A stretch of 51,014 nucleotides of DNA from a virus, in IMG/VR virus record IMGVR_UViG_3300020202_000013, positions 1 through 51,014 of that record; one strand, 5' to 3'. Under the pieces are notes generated by a model. The model saw only the letters and a list, made by a program, of their open reading frames with translations. It was not told the DNA's origin and did not search any database. Every line of letters begins with the position of its first letter. The first letter of the stretch is position 1. Position numbers and translations under genes: made by a program. Positions 1 to 7,227 of this stretch are shown here, one piece after another.

Positions 1-127
1 ACGCTCCCGCTGTCCACCGGCTCTACCCCTGCGCTTGCCGTCACCTCAGGGACCGGACCGGTCGACAATCCGGGCGCCGAGTTCGTCATTTTCGAAATCC
101 GCAAGCTGACGGCCGACGAGGAGGGGG
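1..127. repeat. 127-bp terminal direct repeat, left copy
   Basis: The first 127 bases are identical to 50888-51014. The repeat is in the middle of a coding frame that continues uninterrupted across the join, and 127 is a common assembler k-mer length. The simplest reading is an assembly overlap showing that the contig is circular or circularly permuted. A biological terminal repeat is unlikely because it would cut an essential tail gene. Confidence 0.95.
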
Positions 128-1296
128 AGGTCACGGCCGGCGAGTGGTCGAGCGCCCAGACCGTTCCTGCGGATTCGGATCTGACCAAGCGGATCGAATT
201 CACCAACGTCGCTCCGAGCAGCCAATACGAGGCAGCCGTCTCCTACCAGGTGCGCGGCGTGATCGGCGAGCGGCGGATCCTCGGCCCGGTCATCACCAAG
301 AAGCCGATCGCCGGCGGGGTGGTGCCCAAGGGTATCGACTGGTCCGCTCCGCCCGCAACGAACCCGATCGCGAACGTGCCGGATGCGCTGGCGGTGGATG
401 AGAACGGCCATCTGAATGCTGGCAAGGTTGCCTATTCCGGCGCCACTGTCGCCGCATGGCTGGCGCAGCATGCCGCCGCCATCGCGGCACTCCAAAGCGG
501 TCTAGGCGGCCTGGACAATGCGGTCGACGACCTGAAGGACATCATCGGCGAGCACGAAGGGGAAGGACTGCGCTCGCGGATCGTCAACATCGAGAACATC
601 ACCGACGGCCAGGCCACCAGCATCTACGTGCTGCAGACCAGCTTCACGGACCTCGAAACCGACCTCACCGCGATTGTCGGCGAGATGCAGCAGACGACGG
701 CGACGGAATTCTCCGCAATCGGAAGCCGGCTCACATTGGTGGAGAGCGAGATCACCACGGCCCGGGGCGGCTATGGCTCGCTGTCCGCCAAAATCGGCAA
801 CTTCAGCCAGACGATCGCCGATCTCATCGCCAGCAAGGCGGAAGCGACGGTCGTCACGAACATCTCCGCCGAGCTTTCGAATGCGCGGGGCGGTCAGCCC
901 AGCCTTTCGGCCAAGCTCCAGAGCATGGAACAGGCGACTGTCGACGGCCTCGCAGGCAAGGCAAGCGCGCTCAGCGTCACGAACCTCGAAGCTACTGTCG
1001 GCAACGTCACGGGCCGGGTCACCACGGTCGAGCAGGTCACCGCCGACATTTCGGGCAAGGTCAACTCGAGCATCTCACTGCTCGCAGACGCCGGCGGCAA
1101 GATCGCAGGCATGCGGATCAACGCCTCTAACGTGACGGTCAGCACCGTCGACGTGATCGCCGATGTCTTCCGGTTCGTGGCGCCCGGCTCCGCGCTCACG
1201 CCGTTTGCGGTCTCCGGCACCGAAATGCGGCTCCGCGTGCCGCTCGCGATGTATGACGCCAGCAACAACCTCCGCATCCTCATGAGCCCGGGCTGA
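1..1296 (+). CDS. Tail tip / host-specificity protein (J-like), C-terminal part
   Basis: This frame is open from base 1 to the stop at 1294-1296. It is the continuation of the gene starting at 49271; joined across the 127-bp overlap the protein is about 970 residues. The C-terminal half (after about base 430) is rich in repeated helical segments with Ala, Thr, Val, Ser and regular heptad-like spacing, typical of the fibrous ends of lambda J-like tail tip proteins. The last 80 or so residues look beta-rich. Its role would be receptor recognition at the tail tip. Two small tail genes follow directly. Only the terminal part is in this piece, so the apparent partial gene is caused by where the circle was opened. 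Confidence 0.85.
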   Translation, partial: TLPLSTGSTPALAVTSGTGPVDNPGAEFVIFEIRKLTADEEGEVTAGEWSSAQTVPADSDLTKRIEFTNVAPSSQYEAAVSYQVRGVIGERRILGPVITKKPIAGGVVPKGIDWSAPPATNPIANVPDALAVDENGHLNAGKVAYSGATVAAWLAQHAAAIAALQSGLGGLDNAVDDLKDIIGEHEGEGLRSRIVNIENITDGQATSIYVLQTSFTDLETDLTAIVGEMQQTTATEFSAIGSRLTLVESEITTARGGYGSLSAKIGNFSQTIADLIASKAEATVVTNISAELSNARGGQPSLSAKLQSMEQATVDGLAGKASALSVTNLEATVGNVTGRVTTVEQVTADISGKVNSSISLLADAGGKIAGMRINASNVTVSTVDVIADVFRFVAPGSALTPFAVSGTEMRLRVPLAMYDASNNLRILMSPG

Positions 1297-1302
1297 GGCG
1301 CT

Positions 1303-1584
1303 ATGGCAGGTTTAAAAGTCTGGGACGGCGCGGGAAACGTAGTCCTCGACATCAGCGACAGGCTTAGCCGGGCGCTTGGCAGCTTCTCGGTAGGTTCGAA
1401 CGCCGCGCCCTCTTCCGGATCGTTCAGCGTCCCAGGCCTGACCACCGGCACGTTCTGGTACATCGACGGGGCACAGACGGTCGTCCTTGGAGAGAGCGTC
1501 CGGTGCTCCGTTAGCGGCTCCACCCTGTCGTGGTCGGCAACAGTGCTCTCGGTCCCACACACCATCCATTATGGGGTCTATTGA
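1303..1584 (+). CDS. Small tail-module protein
   Basis: A 93-residue protein starting six bases after the tail-tip stop, so probably in the same transcript. The N-terminus (MAGLKVWDGAGNVVLDISDRL) is followed by a Gly/Ser-rich, beta-type sequence ending HTIHYGVY. No signal peptide or membrane segment is seen. The start resembles the start of the next gene, so both may be related tail fibre or tip accessory proteins. Similar small proteins follow the tail-tip gene in other siphoviruses (the DUF6453 type is a possible match from memory). Function is unassigned. Confidence 0.7.
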   Translation: MAGLKVWDGAGNVVLDISDRLSRALGSFSVGSNAAPSSGSFSVPGLTTGTFWYIDGAQTVVLGESVRCSVSGSTLSWSATVLSVPHTIHYGVY

Positions 1585-2288
1585 TGACGGCGGGCCTGCA
1601 GATCTTCGGCGCCCACGGCATCGTCCAGATCGACAGCGACTATTCCAGCCTGATGCTGCGGAACAAGCTGACGTTTGACTTCAACAACCCCAGCGCGATC
1701 ATCGGGGGCATCTACGTCTACGACATCGCCGTGGTCGCCACGATCCCGATTATCGCCCTCAGCCCTCGCATCCCAGGCCTTGGGGTGACCGTCAGGAGCT
1801 ACTCCACTTTCGGAGGAACCACGAATATCTCGATCTGGGCGTCGCCCACCCCTGGCATGATCTTCGACGCCTATGTCTTCGACATCAACGTGGACGCGCT
1901 CCCTCCGGGCTCATTCCAGGTGTACAGGGCTGACGGGACCGTCGCCTTCTCCTCCGCTGCCAAGTCCCTCAAGATTGTGCAGCAGGCCACGCTCGGCTCG
2001 GACGTTTTCAACGAACTCCACGAGAACGGATCGGTCAACTTTGGGACCTTTCCAGGGCGGCGGATGGCCTACATCAACACCAGGAGCTGGCTCTTCCAAG
2101 GCCAGGCCGTCGGACCAATTGGTCCAGGGGAGTCTGAGCCGATCAACGTCCAGCAGGACTTCTTCTTCAATGACAGCGATGGTTCGAAGGTCGTCCTGCT
2201 GACGTACCAGACCTCAGGCGCCACAAACCCCCAGGCCGGCCTAGAGCAGGAGGGGGCGGGCCTTCTAGTCGATGTCACGGATTACTGA
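1584..2288 (+). CDS. Tail-module protein related to its upstream neighbour
   Basis: A 234-residue protein. I chose ATG 1584 because it overlaps the previous stop (TGATG), rather than an ATG 18 codons earlier that would overlap it by 55 bases. The N-terminus (MTAGLQIFGAHGIVQIDSDY) follows the same pattern as the preceding gene: Gly-Leu, a basic or polar residue, an aliphatic, an aromatic, then hydrophobic-x-Asp. The rest is beta-rich with many Gly, Pro and Asn residues and no membrane segment. Position after the tail-tip gene suggests a tail fibre or tip accessory role, possibly in host range. The specific function is unknown. Confidence 0.7.
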   Translation: MTAGLQIFGAHGIVQIDSDYSSLMLRNKLTFDFNNPSAIIGGIYVYDIAVVATIPIIALSPRIPGLGVTVRSYSTFGGTTNISIWASPTPGMIFDAYVFDINVDALPPGSFQVYRADGTVAFSSAAKSLKIVQQATLGSDVFNELHENGSVNFGTFPGRRMAYINTRSWLFQGQAVGPIGPGESEPINVQQDFFFNDSDGSKVVLLTYQTSGATNPQAGLEQEGAGLLVDVTDY

Positions 2289-2292
2289 ACCC

Positions 2293-2325
2293 GCCGTAAA
2301 GCCTGCGAGATCAGATCAGTAGATT
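2293..2325 (+). promoter_or_regulatory. Late promoter-like element upstream of the lysis module
   Basis: GCCGTAA at 2293-2299, then 20 bases, then TAGATT at 2320-2325. It fits the family seen at 26307, 30187, 31161, 31781, 40573 and 42429. It lies in the 134-bp gap (2289-2422) between the tail and lysis genes, where a separate lysis promoter would be expected. Confidence 0.6.
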
Positions 2326-2422
2326 GGCCGCTGCCAGCATTGATCGGAAGCGTGCCCCGGTGAGCAGAAGCACAAACGAGAGGTCCGCAGCTCCGGTCGC
2401 GTCCAGGGCCGAGTTATCGTGA

Positions 2423-2773
2423 ATGCTCATCCTCCGCCTCCTCCCATTGTTGCTCCTCTTCGGAGCGGCCCCAGCGAAGATGCAGGCCTCCGATCTGGCG
2501 CAGGTGGCTCCGGTCATCGCGTCCGCATCGGACTTCAAGGCTCTTCTGATCGCCATGTTGGCGCTCCAGGTCCTGCTCGTAGTCCCGCTGATCTCGCTGC
2601 TCGGCTATCTGACCGTCCGGTTCCTGAACGCCTCCACGACCACGGCGTCGGCCATGTCGGCGCAAGCGGCCACGCTGGCGCGGATGGAGAGCGTGCAGGC
2701 ATCGTCGCTCGCCCGGCTGGACGATACCTTGCGAGAAGGGCTCCTCGATCTCGAACGGAAGCTCGATCGATGA
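2423..2773 (+). CDS. Membrane protein with N-terminal signal-like segment
   Basis: A 116-residue protein with a hydrophobic start (MLILRLLPLLLLFGAAPA), a second hydrophobic stretch around residues 43-66 (ALLIAMLALQVLLVVPLISLL) and a C-terminal helical region of about 45 residues rich in Ala, Ser, Arg and Leu that may form a coiled coil. It is the first gene after the promoter-like element and overlaps the next gene by four bases (ATGA). Its place at the head of the lysis cassette suggests a holin-like or accessory membrane role, but no holin family is recognised. Confidence 0.65.
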   Translation: MLILRLLPLLLLFGAAPAKMQASDLAQVAPVIASASDFKALLIAMLALQVLLVVPLISLLGYLTVRFLNASTTTASAMSAQAATLARMESVQASSLARLDDTLREGLLDLERKLDR

Positions 2774-2967
2774 AGGTTCGCGAAGAAGCGCGATCGTGGG
2801 GCGCGGCCCTGCGTCTTGGGTTCTCGACGATCGTGCACCTGCCCTCGACCTTCAAGAAGCTGCTGCGCCAGCTGGACAGGCAGGAAGCCACTGCCCGCAT
2901 CATCATTGAGCAGGAGCCGGCAAGATCTGTGGATGAGGCGCTGAAGCAGATGGTGGGGGTCGAGTGA
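2770..2967 (+). CDS. Small basic helical protein in lysis cassette
   Basis: A 65-residue protein whose ATG overlaps the previous stop (ATGA). It has no membrane segment. It is helical and charged, beginning MKVREEARSWGAALRLGF and ending in the acidic helix VDEALKQMVGVE. A longer in-frame upstream extension from 2419 runs through the previous gene in another frame and has shadow-type composition, so I reject it. Function is unknown; coupling places it with the flanking membrane proteins. Confidence 0.6.
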   Translation: MKVREEARSWGAALRLGFSTIVHLPSTFKKLLRQLDRQEATARIIIEQEPARSVDEALKQMVGVE

Positions 2968-3374
2968 TGCGTGAGTTCGTGTTTTTCTTTCTCTACGGAA
3001 TGCTGGCGCTCACAGGCATGTTCCTCCTTCCATTCTGGTCGAAGCTGATGCGCCGCAGAGTATCCTCGCTGCCGGCCAACGCTCTCAGAATGGATCGCTA
3101 TTTCTGGCTGACCGTCGCCTTCACCTTGGTGGCGATCGGCTCAATCGAAATGTTCGGCGCCCGCGCCATTGGGAACGCCACCAACGGGCTCTCGTCGCAC
3201 CTCTACGGCGTCGAAGGCTTCTTCATCGGCAAGGGCGCGGCAACCATCCTCCTGGGCATGGCCGTCATGGTCTGGCTCGCCGATCTGGAGCGCCGGAAAC
3301 CACGCTGGCTTTGGGGGATGGGGGCTGTTGCCCTGGCTTGGACTGCAGTCTGCCTCTGGCTTGTGAACCGGTGA
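2967..3374 (+). CDS. Multi-pass membrane protein, possible holin-related
   Basis: A 135-residue protein with about four hydrophobic helices: residues 3-23, roughly 45-63, around 80-105 and 112-133. ATG 2967 overlaps the previous stop (TGATG); a GTG one codon earlier is also possible. It is directly upstream of the lysozyme gene. Size, topology and position are compatible with a holin or antiholin, although a second candidate follows the lysozyme. The assignment is from context only. Confidence 0.65.
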   Translation: MREFVFFFLYGMLALTGMFLLPFWSKLMRRRVSSLPANALRMDRYFWLTVAFTLVAIGSIEMFGARAIGNATNGLSSHLYGVEGFFIGKGAATILLGMAVMVWLADLERRKPRWLWGMGAVALAWTAVCLWLVNR

Positions 3375-3384
3375 GGAGTCCCGA

Positions 3385-4122
3385 ATGAGCCTGCACCCTT
3401 GGGCCGAGATCCAAAGCATCCTGCGTCGCCGCGGCTACGGGCTGGGGAGCACGGGGCCCCTGAAGGACGGGGTGGATGGGAACCCCGGTGCGCTCACCGG
3501 CGCCGCGGTGCTGGCCGAGCTGCTCAAGATGGAGCGGCATCAGCCCGCGCCATGCGTGGCGGCGAACGAGATCACGCCCAGGGTCGCGCTCGAGCTGGTC
3601 AGCCACGAGGCGATCGTCCTGGAGGCCTATGTCGACAGCGTCGGCGTCTGGACCTGGGGGGTAGGGGTCACCGACGCCTCCGGGCACCTGGTCGAGCGGT
3701 ATAAGGATAATCCGCAGTCGATCGCCCGCTGCCTGGAGATTTACATCTGGCTCCTGCGGACCCGATACCTGCCCGACGTCTTGAAGGCCTTCAATGACGT
3801 GCTTCTGTCGGAGGCTCAGCTCGCGGGGGCCTTGTCATTCCATTACAACACGGGCGCGATCGGCCGCGCTAGCTGGGTGAAGCAGTGGAAGGCCGGGCGC
3901 ATAGACGAGGCCCGCGCCAGCTTGATGGAATGGCGGAAGCCTCCTGAGATCGTCGGACGCCGCACCAAGGAGCGGGACCTGTTCTTCGACGGGAGATGGT
4001 CGCAGGACGGCAAGGCGCTCGTCATCCCGGTCTCGAAGCCGTCATACCGGCCGAGCTTCAGAGGAGCCAAGCGGGTCGACATCAGCGCTGAGCTGATGAT
4101 CGCGCTGGCGGCCGCGGAATGA
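3385..4122 (+). CDS. Endolysin, GH24 lysozyme (muramidase)
   Basis: A 245-residue peptidoglycan hydrolase. Residues about 70-97 contain the T4-lysozyme-type active site: Glu75 in SHEA, Asp84 and Thr90, with the same 9- and 6-residue spacing as T4 Glu11-Asp20-Thr26, followed by WGVGVT. The first 60 residues, before the catalytic domain, may be a small wall-binding domain. No signal peptide is visible, so release should need a holin. It starts ten bases after the preceding membrane gene and overlaps the next one by four bases. It would cleave the glycan backbone at the end of the lytic cycle. Confidence 0.88.
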   Translation: MSLHPWAEIQSILRRRGYGLGSTGPLKDGVDGNPGALTGAAVLAELLKMERHQPAPCVAANEITPRVALELVSHEAIVLEAYVDSVGVWTWGVGVTDASGHLVERYKDNPQSIARCLEIYIWLLRTRYLPDVLKAFNDVLLSEAQLAGALSFHYNTGAIGRASWVKQWKAGRIDEARASLMEWRKPPEIVGRRTKERDLFFDGRWSQDGKALVIPVSKPSYRPSFRGAKRVDISAELMIALAAAE

Positions 4123-4502
4123 CCGTCCTCGAGTTCCTTGATCGCATGGGTGAGCGCCGCGCGCGTAGCCAGCGCCGGCCGCGCGATATCCGCCAATTCA
4201 TCGGCTTCGCGTTCCTGCTCGGCTATTATGTGATGGTCTGGCAGTTCGCGAGCCGCACGGTCCCGACCGAGAACCTCGATCTCATCCGCGACGCCATGCT
4301 TACCCTCGGGCCGCCTGTCGGGCTGATCGTCGGCGCCATGTTCCGTTCCGACCTGAGAGACGAACAGCAGGCCGCGAACACCGGGCAGGCATTCCGCGCG
4401 ATCGAGGCTGCGGCGCAGGCAGGGACCGGTGCGCCACCGCAACCGGACGTGACACTTCAGCCTGGGGAGACTGCAAAGGCTGCTGAGAGCCCGCGCGAGT
4501 GA
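4119..4502 (+). CDS. Putative holin (two-helix membrane protein)
   Basis: A 127-residue protein whose ATG overlaps the lysozyme stop. It has a basic N-terminus (about residues 10-24), a hydrophobic helix at about 26-45 (FIGFAFLLGYYVMVWQF), a second at about 59-75 (AMLTLGPPVGLIVGAMF) and a long hydrophilic C-terminal tail. This arrangement and the location directly after the endolysin suit a holin or holin-like protein. No family is recognised by sequence. Confidence 0.65.
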   Translation: MTVLEFLDRMGERRARSQRRPRDIRQFIGFAFLLGYYVMVWQFASRTVPTENLDLIRDAMLTLGPPVGLIVGAMFRSDLRDEQQAANTGQAFRAIEAAAQAGTGAPPQPDVTLQPGETAKAAESPRE

Positions 4503-4507
4503 AGCGC

Positions 4508-4597
4508 ATGGCCATCTTCGTCTGGTGCGCCACCCTGCTCCTGGCCGGCCTCCTCGTCGCTTTGGCTATCTACATCGACAGGAGAAGCGAATGCTGA
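4508..4597 (+). CDS. 29-residue single-pass membrane peptide
   Basis: ATG 4508 opens a 29-codon frame ending at 4597: a hydrophobic core (MAIFVWCATLLLAGLLVALA) then YIDRRSEC. It follows the putative holin by five bases and overlaps the start of the spanin gene by seven. The purely hydrophobic composition and tight packing suggest a real lysis micropeptide, but short frames like this can occur by chance. Confidence 0.5.
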   Translation: MAIFVWCATLLLAGLLVALAIYIDRRSEC

Positions 4598-5025
4598 CCG
4601 GCCTCATCGCAAGCCTGGCGCTTCGCACCGGACTCCCGCAGCGCGCCATTGTCGCAATCGGGATCCTGTTACTGGTCGGCGCTGCGATTCTCGCCTGGAA
4701 CCTGTGGCTGGCCGATCATGATGGGGAGGTGATCGCTGGCCACGAGCAGGCTGTGGAGGTCAAGGTCGAGCGCGAGGGCAGGGCTGCCGACCAGAAATTG
4801 GAGGAGCGCAAGGGCGCGGCGCTCGCCGAACAATCGAAGCAACGACAGGAGTTCGACAATGCGACTGCGCATCTCCCAAAGCGCCGCCTTACTGATCGCC
4901 AGCGCATCGATGCTTGCGACCAGCTGCGGCGACAAGGAACCGATCCGGCTATCCTCGCCCGCGCCAAGTGCGTTCAAACAGGAGGAGCGGCCGAAGCTGG
5001 ACCCCCACGTGGTGATCAACGATGA
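4591..5025 (+). CDS. Rz-like inner-membrane spanin
   Basis: A 144-residue protein. It has one N-terminal membrane helix (about residues 18-38, AIVAIGILLLVGAAILAWNLW), then a long charged helical periplasmic region with many Glu, Lys, Arg and Gln residues. That is the standard i-spanin layout. ATG 4591 overlaps the micropeptide stop and precedes the hydrophobic segment; an upstream in-frame start at 4525 would only add sequence shadowed by the micropeptide. A second spanin gene is nested in the +1 frame from 4859, the arrangement known for lambda Rz/Rz1. The pair would fuse inner and outer membranes in the last step of lysis. Confidence 0.8.
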   Translation: MLTGLIASLALRTGLPQRAIVAIGILLLVGAAILAWNLWLADHDGEVIAGHEQAVEVKVEREGRAADQKLEERKGAALAEQSKQRQEFDNATAHLPKRRLTDRQRIDACDQLRRQGTDPAILARAKCVQTGGAAEAGPPRGDQR

Positions 5026-5170
5026 CGAAGAAGGCTATCGCCGGCACCAGCGTGACAAAGACGATTGGGGGCAGCGGGGCTGGGACGCGCTGAACCGCGT
5101 CTGCCTTTGGTTCGAAGATCAGGGGGTGAAGGAGCTGCCTTGCAGACCGCTACCCTTTCTCCGCAAGTGA
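4859..5170 (+). CDS. Rz1-like outer-membrane lipoprotein spanin
   Basis: A 103-residue lipoprotein starting inside the Rz-like gene in the +1 frame and ending 145 bases after it. The N-terminus is a lipoprotein signal peptide with a lipobox ending LATSC (Cys near residue 23), followed by a Ser/Pro-containing stretch and a charged tail. Nesting within the i-spanin gene plus a lipobox is the hallmark of an o-spanin. It is longer than lambda Rz1 (60 residues), which is within the family's range. Its last 52 bases overlap the convergent gene ending at 5119. Confidence 0.78.
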   Translation: MRLRISQSAALLIASASMLATSCGDKEPIRLSSPAPSAFKQEERPKLDPHVVINDDEEGYRRHQRDKDDWGQRGWDALNRVCLWFEDQGVKELPCRPLPFLRK

Positions 5171-6075
5171 GCCCGCTGTTCGGGCGTAGCAATGGAATGG
5201 GAGAGATCGACCGCCTCGTCATCGTGGAGGGGCAAGAGTGTGACCGGCTCGAAGCTGGGCCAGAAATGCGCCATTTGGTGTTTCCGCGCTTTAGCCACTG
5301 CTCGATCAAAGGCGTCTTGCACGGTCGAAGCGTGTTCCGGATTACGAGATAGTCCCTCCGTTCGAATAACATGGAAGATCACTCTCCCGAAGGCGATCGT
5401 ATTGAATGCGATGCCGTGGGTTTGAGTATCGTCGAGGTTTAGCACTGCATTCGCCCTAAACGCGCGAGCGTTGAAGGCGATATGCTCCGCGGCAGCTTGA
5501 AAGGCGACTCCGTCATAGAAGCGGTAGAAAACGAGCATATTTTCCGGCATCACCCCGTGCTTTCGAAAAGCTCTCCGAGTTTGCTCTGACGCGGTCCGGC
5601 TGTTGTCATCTCGAAATTCAAAGGTCATCAGATGCAATGCAAGCCAGCGCGCGAATGCCTCTCTCTCCTCGCTCGTGGTGACGTCCAAGGCGCTACGAAC
5701 AATTTTATCGAAGGCCGGTCGCGCGGCTTCCTGAATGTTGTTGCTCCACACGTTATTGCAGGGTTCGCAGAGCACCTTCAGCGTTTCTCCCTGCTCCGGC
5801 CCTTTTCGCTTTTGAAGCTGCGCCGCGGGTATTTGGAGCTCTGGCATAGGGCCAGTCCGGATCGTGTGGAGCATTCCTGCCGTTGCCCCAAAGGTCCGGT
5901 GCAGCCATTCTCTCATGTATTTGGGTAACAGGTGTTCCCTGCTCGTCGGCCTGTCGCCACAGAAGACGCACGCCGGAAGGCCTTGGCGATAGTGGAGCCG
6001 ATACGGCGCGCCAGTCCCGCCCGGCTCGTATGGGGCTCCTTCAGCCGATCCAAAGTGGATGCGTTCTCCATTCAT
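5119..6075 (-). CDS. HNH-like zinc-binding protein (accessory)
   Basis: A 318-residue protein on the opposite strand to the lysis genes. The N-terminal third holds CVFCGD (Cys36, Cys39), then EHLLPK (Glu47, His48, Pro51), then CEPCNNVW (Cys103, Cys106, Asn107-Asn108). This CxxC / EH-x-x-P / CxxCN pattern is that of HNH nuclease-type domains built on a zinc ribbon. The remaining 200 residues are mixed alpha/beta with no recognised motif. It is probably an independently expressed cargo gene, perhaps a nuclease used in phage-phage competition. The nuclease call is from motif spacing only. Confidence 0.7.
   Translation of the reverse strand: MNGERIHFGSAEGAPYEPGGTGAPYRLHYRQGLPACVFCGDRPTSREHLLPKYMREWLHRTFGATAGMLHTIRTGPMPELQIPAAQLQKRKGPEQGETLKVLCEPCNNVWSNNIQEAARPAFDKIVRSALDVTTSEEREAFARWLALHLMTFEFRDDNSRTASEQTRRAFRKHGVMPENMLVFYRFYDGVAFQAAAEHIAFNARAFRANAVLNLDDTQTHGIAFNTIAFGRVIFHVIRTEGLSRNPEHASTVQDAFDRAVAKARKHQMAHFWPSFEPVTLLPLHDDEAVDLSHSIATPEQRAHLRRKGSGLQGSSFTP
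5171..5185. terminator. Short hairpin between lysis module and convergent gene
   Basis: GCCCG, loop CTGTT, CGGGC directly after the o-spanin stop. There is no T-run on either strand. It sits where rightward lysis transcripts should end, but it also lies inside the 3' part of the opposite-strand gene. Weak terminator candidate. Confidence 0.3.
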
Positions 6076-6131
6076 TTTCGTGTTCCGCTAAAATCGAAGT
6101 CGCCGATTGCTACAGGCGCGGCCCAGCCCCA

Positions 6132-6332
6132 CTACCGATCTATCACCGGCACCATGACCATCTCGCGAATGTCGACGAGCTGTACGTCCTGCAGGTCCTC
6201 TCGCATCTGGCAAAGCATGTCCTTCGCCTGCTCCGCATCGTCCGTCGAGAAGGTCCAGAAGTTCCCTTCATCATCGCGGCCGGTCACATGATACTTTCGC
6301 GCGGTGAAGCTTTGTTCCATATTCGTTCCCAT
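6132..6332 (-). CDS. Small hypothetical protein
   Basis: A 66-residue protein (MGTNMEQSFTARKYHVTGRD...). ATG at 6332 is preceded by GGGAGG at about ten bases, a good ribosome site; the longer start at 6434 would overlap the opposite gene. The sequence is acidic and soluble, with an alternating beta-type start and a helical middle (DDAEQAKDMLCQMRED). It lies upstream of the HNH-like gene in the same direction and could share a transcript. Function is unknown. Confidence 0.6.
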   Translation of the reverse strand: MGTNMEQSFTARKYHVTGRDDEGNFWTFSTDDAEQAKDMLCQMREDLQDVQLVDIREMVMVPVIDR

Positions 6333-6570
6333 GACTCGCGTTCCTCCCGCCGACCTTGAAACCGCAATCCTCGTTTGGCTCCGCAGATGCCCGAAGTCGA
6401 TATGGAAGGGCTTCGAGGAGTATGAAACGCTCAAAGCCGAGAAGCGGCACGACCCGACCAGCGCGCCTGACCCGAAGAAGGCGCTGGCGGCTTACATGGT
6501 CGCCTGTTTCCTCCGGGCGGATTGGGCCGTCGAGATGCCGGAGCGCGGCAATATGTTCGGGGATCGCTGA
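6331..6570 (+). CDS. Small hypothetical protein, divergent from neighbour
   Basis: A 79-residue protein starting MTRVPPADLETAILVWLRRC. The composition is protein-like (Trp, Tyr, Lys and Glu well placed), with a first helix and a C-terminal helix (KKALAAYMVACFLRADWAVE). Its ATG overlaps the ATG of the divergent gene at 6332, and no clear Shine-Dalgarno precedes it, which lowers confidence. If both are real they share a start region on opposite strands. Confidence 0.4.
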   Translation: MTRVPPADLETAILVWLRRCPKSIWKGFEEYETLKAEKRHDPTSAPDPKKALAAYMVACFLRADWAVEMPERGNMFGDR

Positions 6571-7055
6571 TCTCCAGGATCCGCCGGCCTGAAAGTGCAC
6601 GAGCGCTTTTTCCGCTTTCCCCGGTTCTCCTGCGACCGGTGCTTGACCATATCCGCGTCGCCCGAACCACCCCCGGCAAGCGCCCATACGCTCACGGCCT
6701 TCTGCAGCTCTGCCGTCATCTCGCCCTACTCCGATGCACAAATTCATGAAGAATTCGTAACCGGGAAGAGTTAAAGCGGGTTTAAATCCAACGACTGTCT
6801 GGCCGCAGGTTGAACAGGTCATAACCCATTGGTCTGGAGATGTTATCTACATTCTAGGGGCAGTTCTCAGCGGTCATTTATCACGTGCTTGCATAGCTGA
6901 TTATCGCGATCGTACCTGTCCCAACGAAGTGCGAATCCTCCTCGCACCATCACGCAACTCAGGTCGATGCCTGCGTGGGTCGAGCACTAAACAGTTATCC
7001 TCTCATCGCGGATTTGCGAGATTTGGAGCAGCTTGGAAGGCTAGTGAGTGCCTTC
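6571..7055. other. Region without a confident gene
   Basis: About 485 bases. On the minus strand, frames from 6822 (beginning MTCSTCGQTVVGFKPAL, a CxxC start) and 6719 (MTAELQKAVSVWALAGG) look partly protein-like. They overlap each other and the plus-strand gene at 6331, lack clear ribosome sites, and may be remnants of one small zinc-ribbon gene. The stretch 6840-7000 is noticeably more AT-rich than its surroundings and could carry promoters. I see no RNA gene. Confidence 0.4.
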
Positions 7056-7076
7056 GGGAGGGGCTTTCCCCCTCCC
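7056..7076. terminator. GC-rich hairpin downstream of the micropeptide gene
   Basis: GGGAGGGG (7056-7063) and CCCCTCCC (7069-7076) form an 8-bp stem with a 5-base loop. It follows the stop of the leftward gene at 7085 by eight bases, so it could terminate that transcript. No T-run is present. Confidence 0.45.
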
Positions 7077-7084
7077 TCCGGCTG

Positions 7085-7177
7085 TCATAGTAGGACGAGG
7101 ATGAGCAGCACGATCGCAGAAACGATCTTAGCTACATCGATCTTCACATCCACCTTCACAGCGGCACGGGTTCTCAT
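7085..7177 (-). CDS. 30-residue single-pass membrane peptide
   Basis: A 30-codon frame. It has a positively charged start (MRTRAAVKVDVKIDVAK) followed by a hydrophobic C-terminal helix (IVSAIVLLILVLL). The design of a short amphipathic charged head and C-terminal membrane anchor is common for small proteins in alphaproteobacterial mobile DNA. A stable hairpin lies just after its stop. It lies downstream of the gene at 7228-7668 on the same strand. Function is unknown. Confidence 0.5.
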   Translation of the reverse strand: MRTRAAVKVDVKIDVAKIVSAIVLLILVLL

Positions 7178-7227
7178 TGGATCCCCGGACCCCGAGGAAT
7201 CTCAGGTCTGAACTGAGAGTATTGTGC

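Noticed and set aside
1-127. Interpretation as a biological direct terminal repeat
   Set aside because: The repeat is in the middle of a coding frame and equals a common assembly overlap length; circular closure explains it more simply.
2419-2769. Longer plus-strand frame starting MNAHPPPPP upstream of the gene at 2770
   Set aside because: It runs out of frame over the membrane protein gene at 2423 and has Arg/Pro/Gly-rich shadow composition; the coupled ATG at 2770 is the better start.
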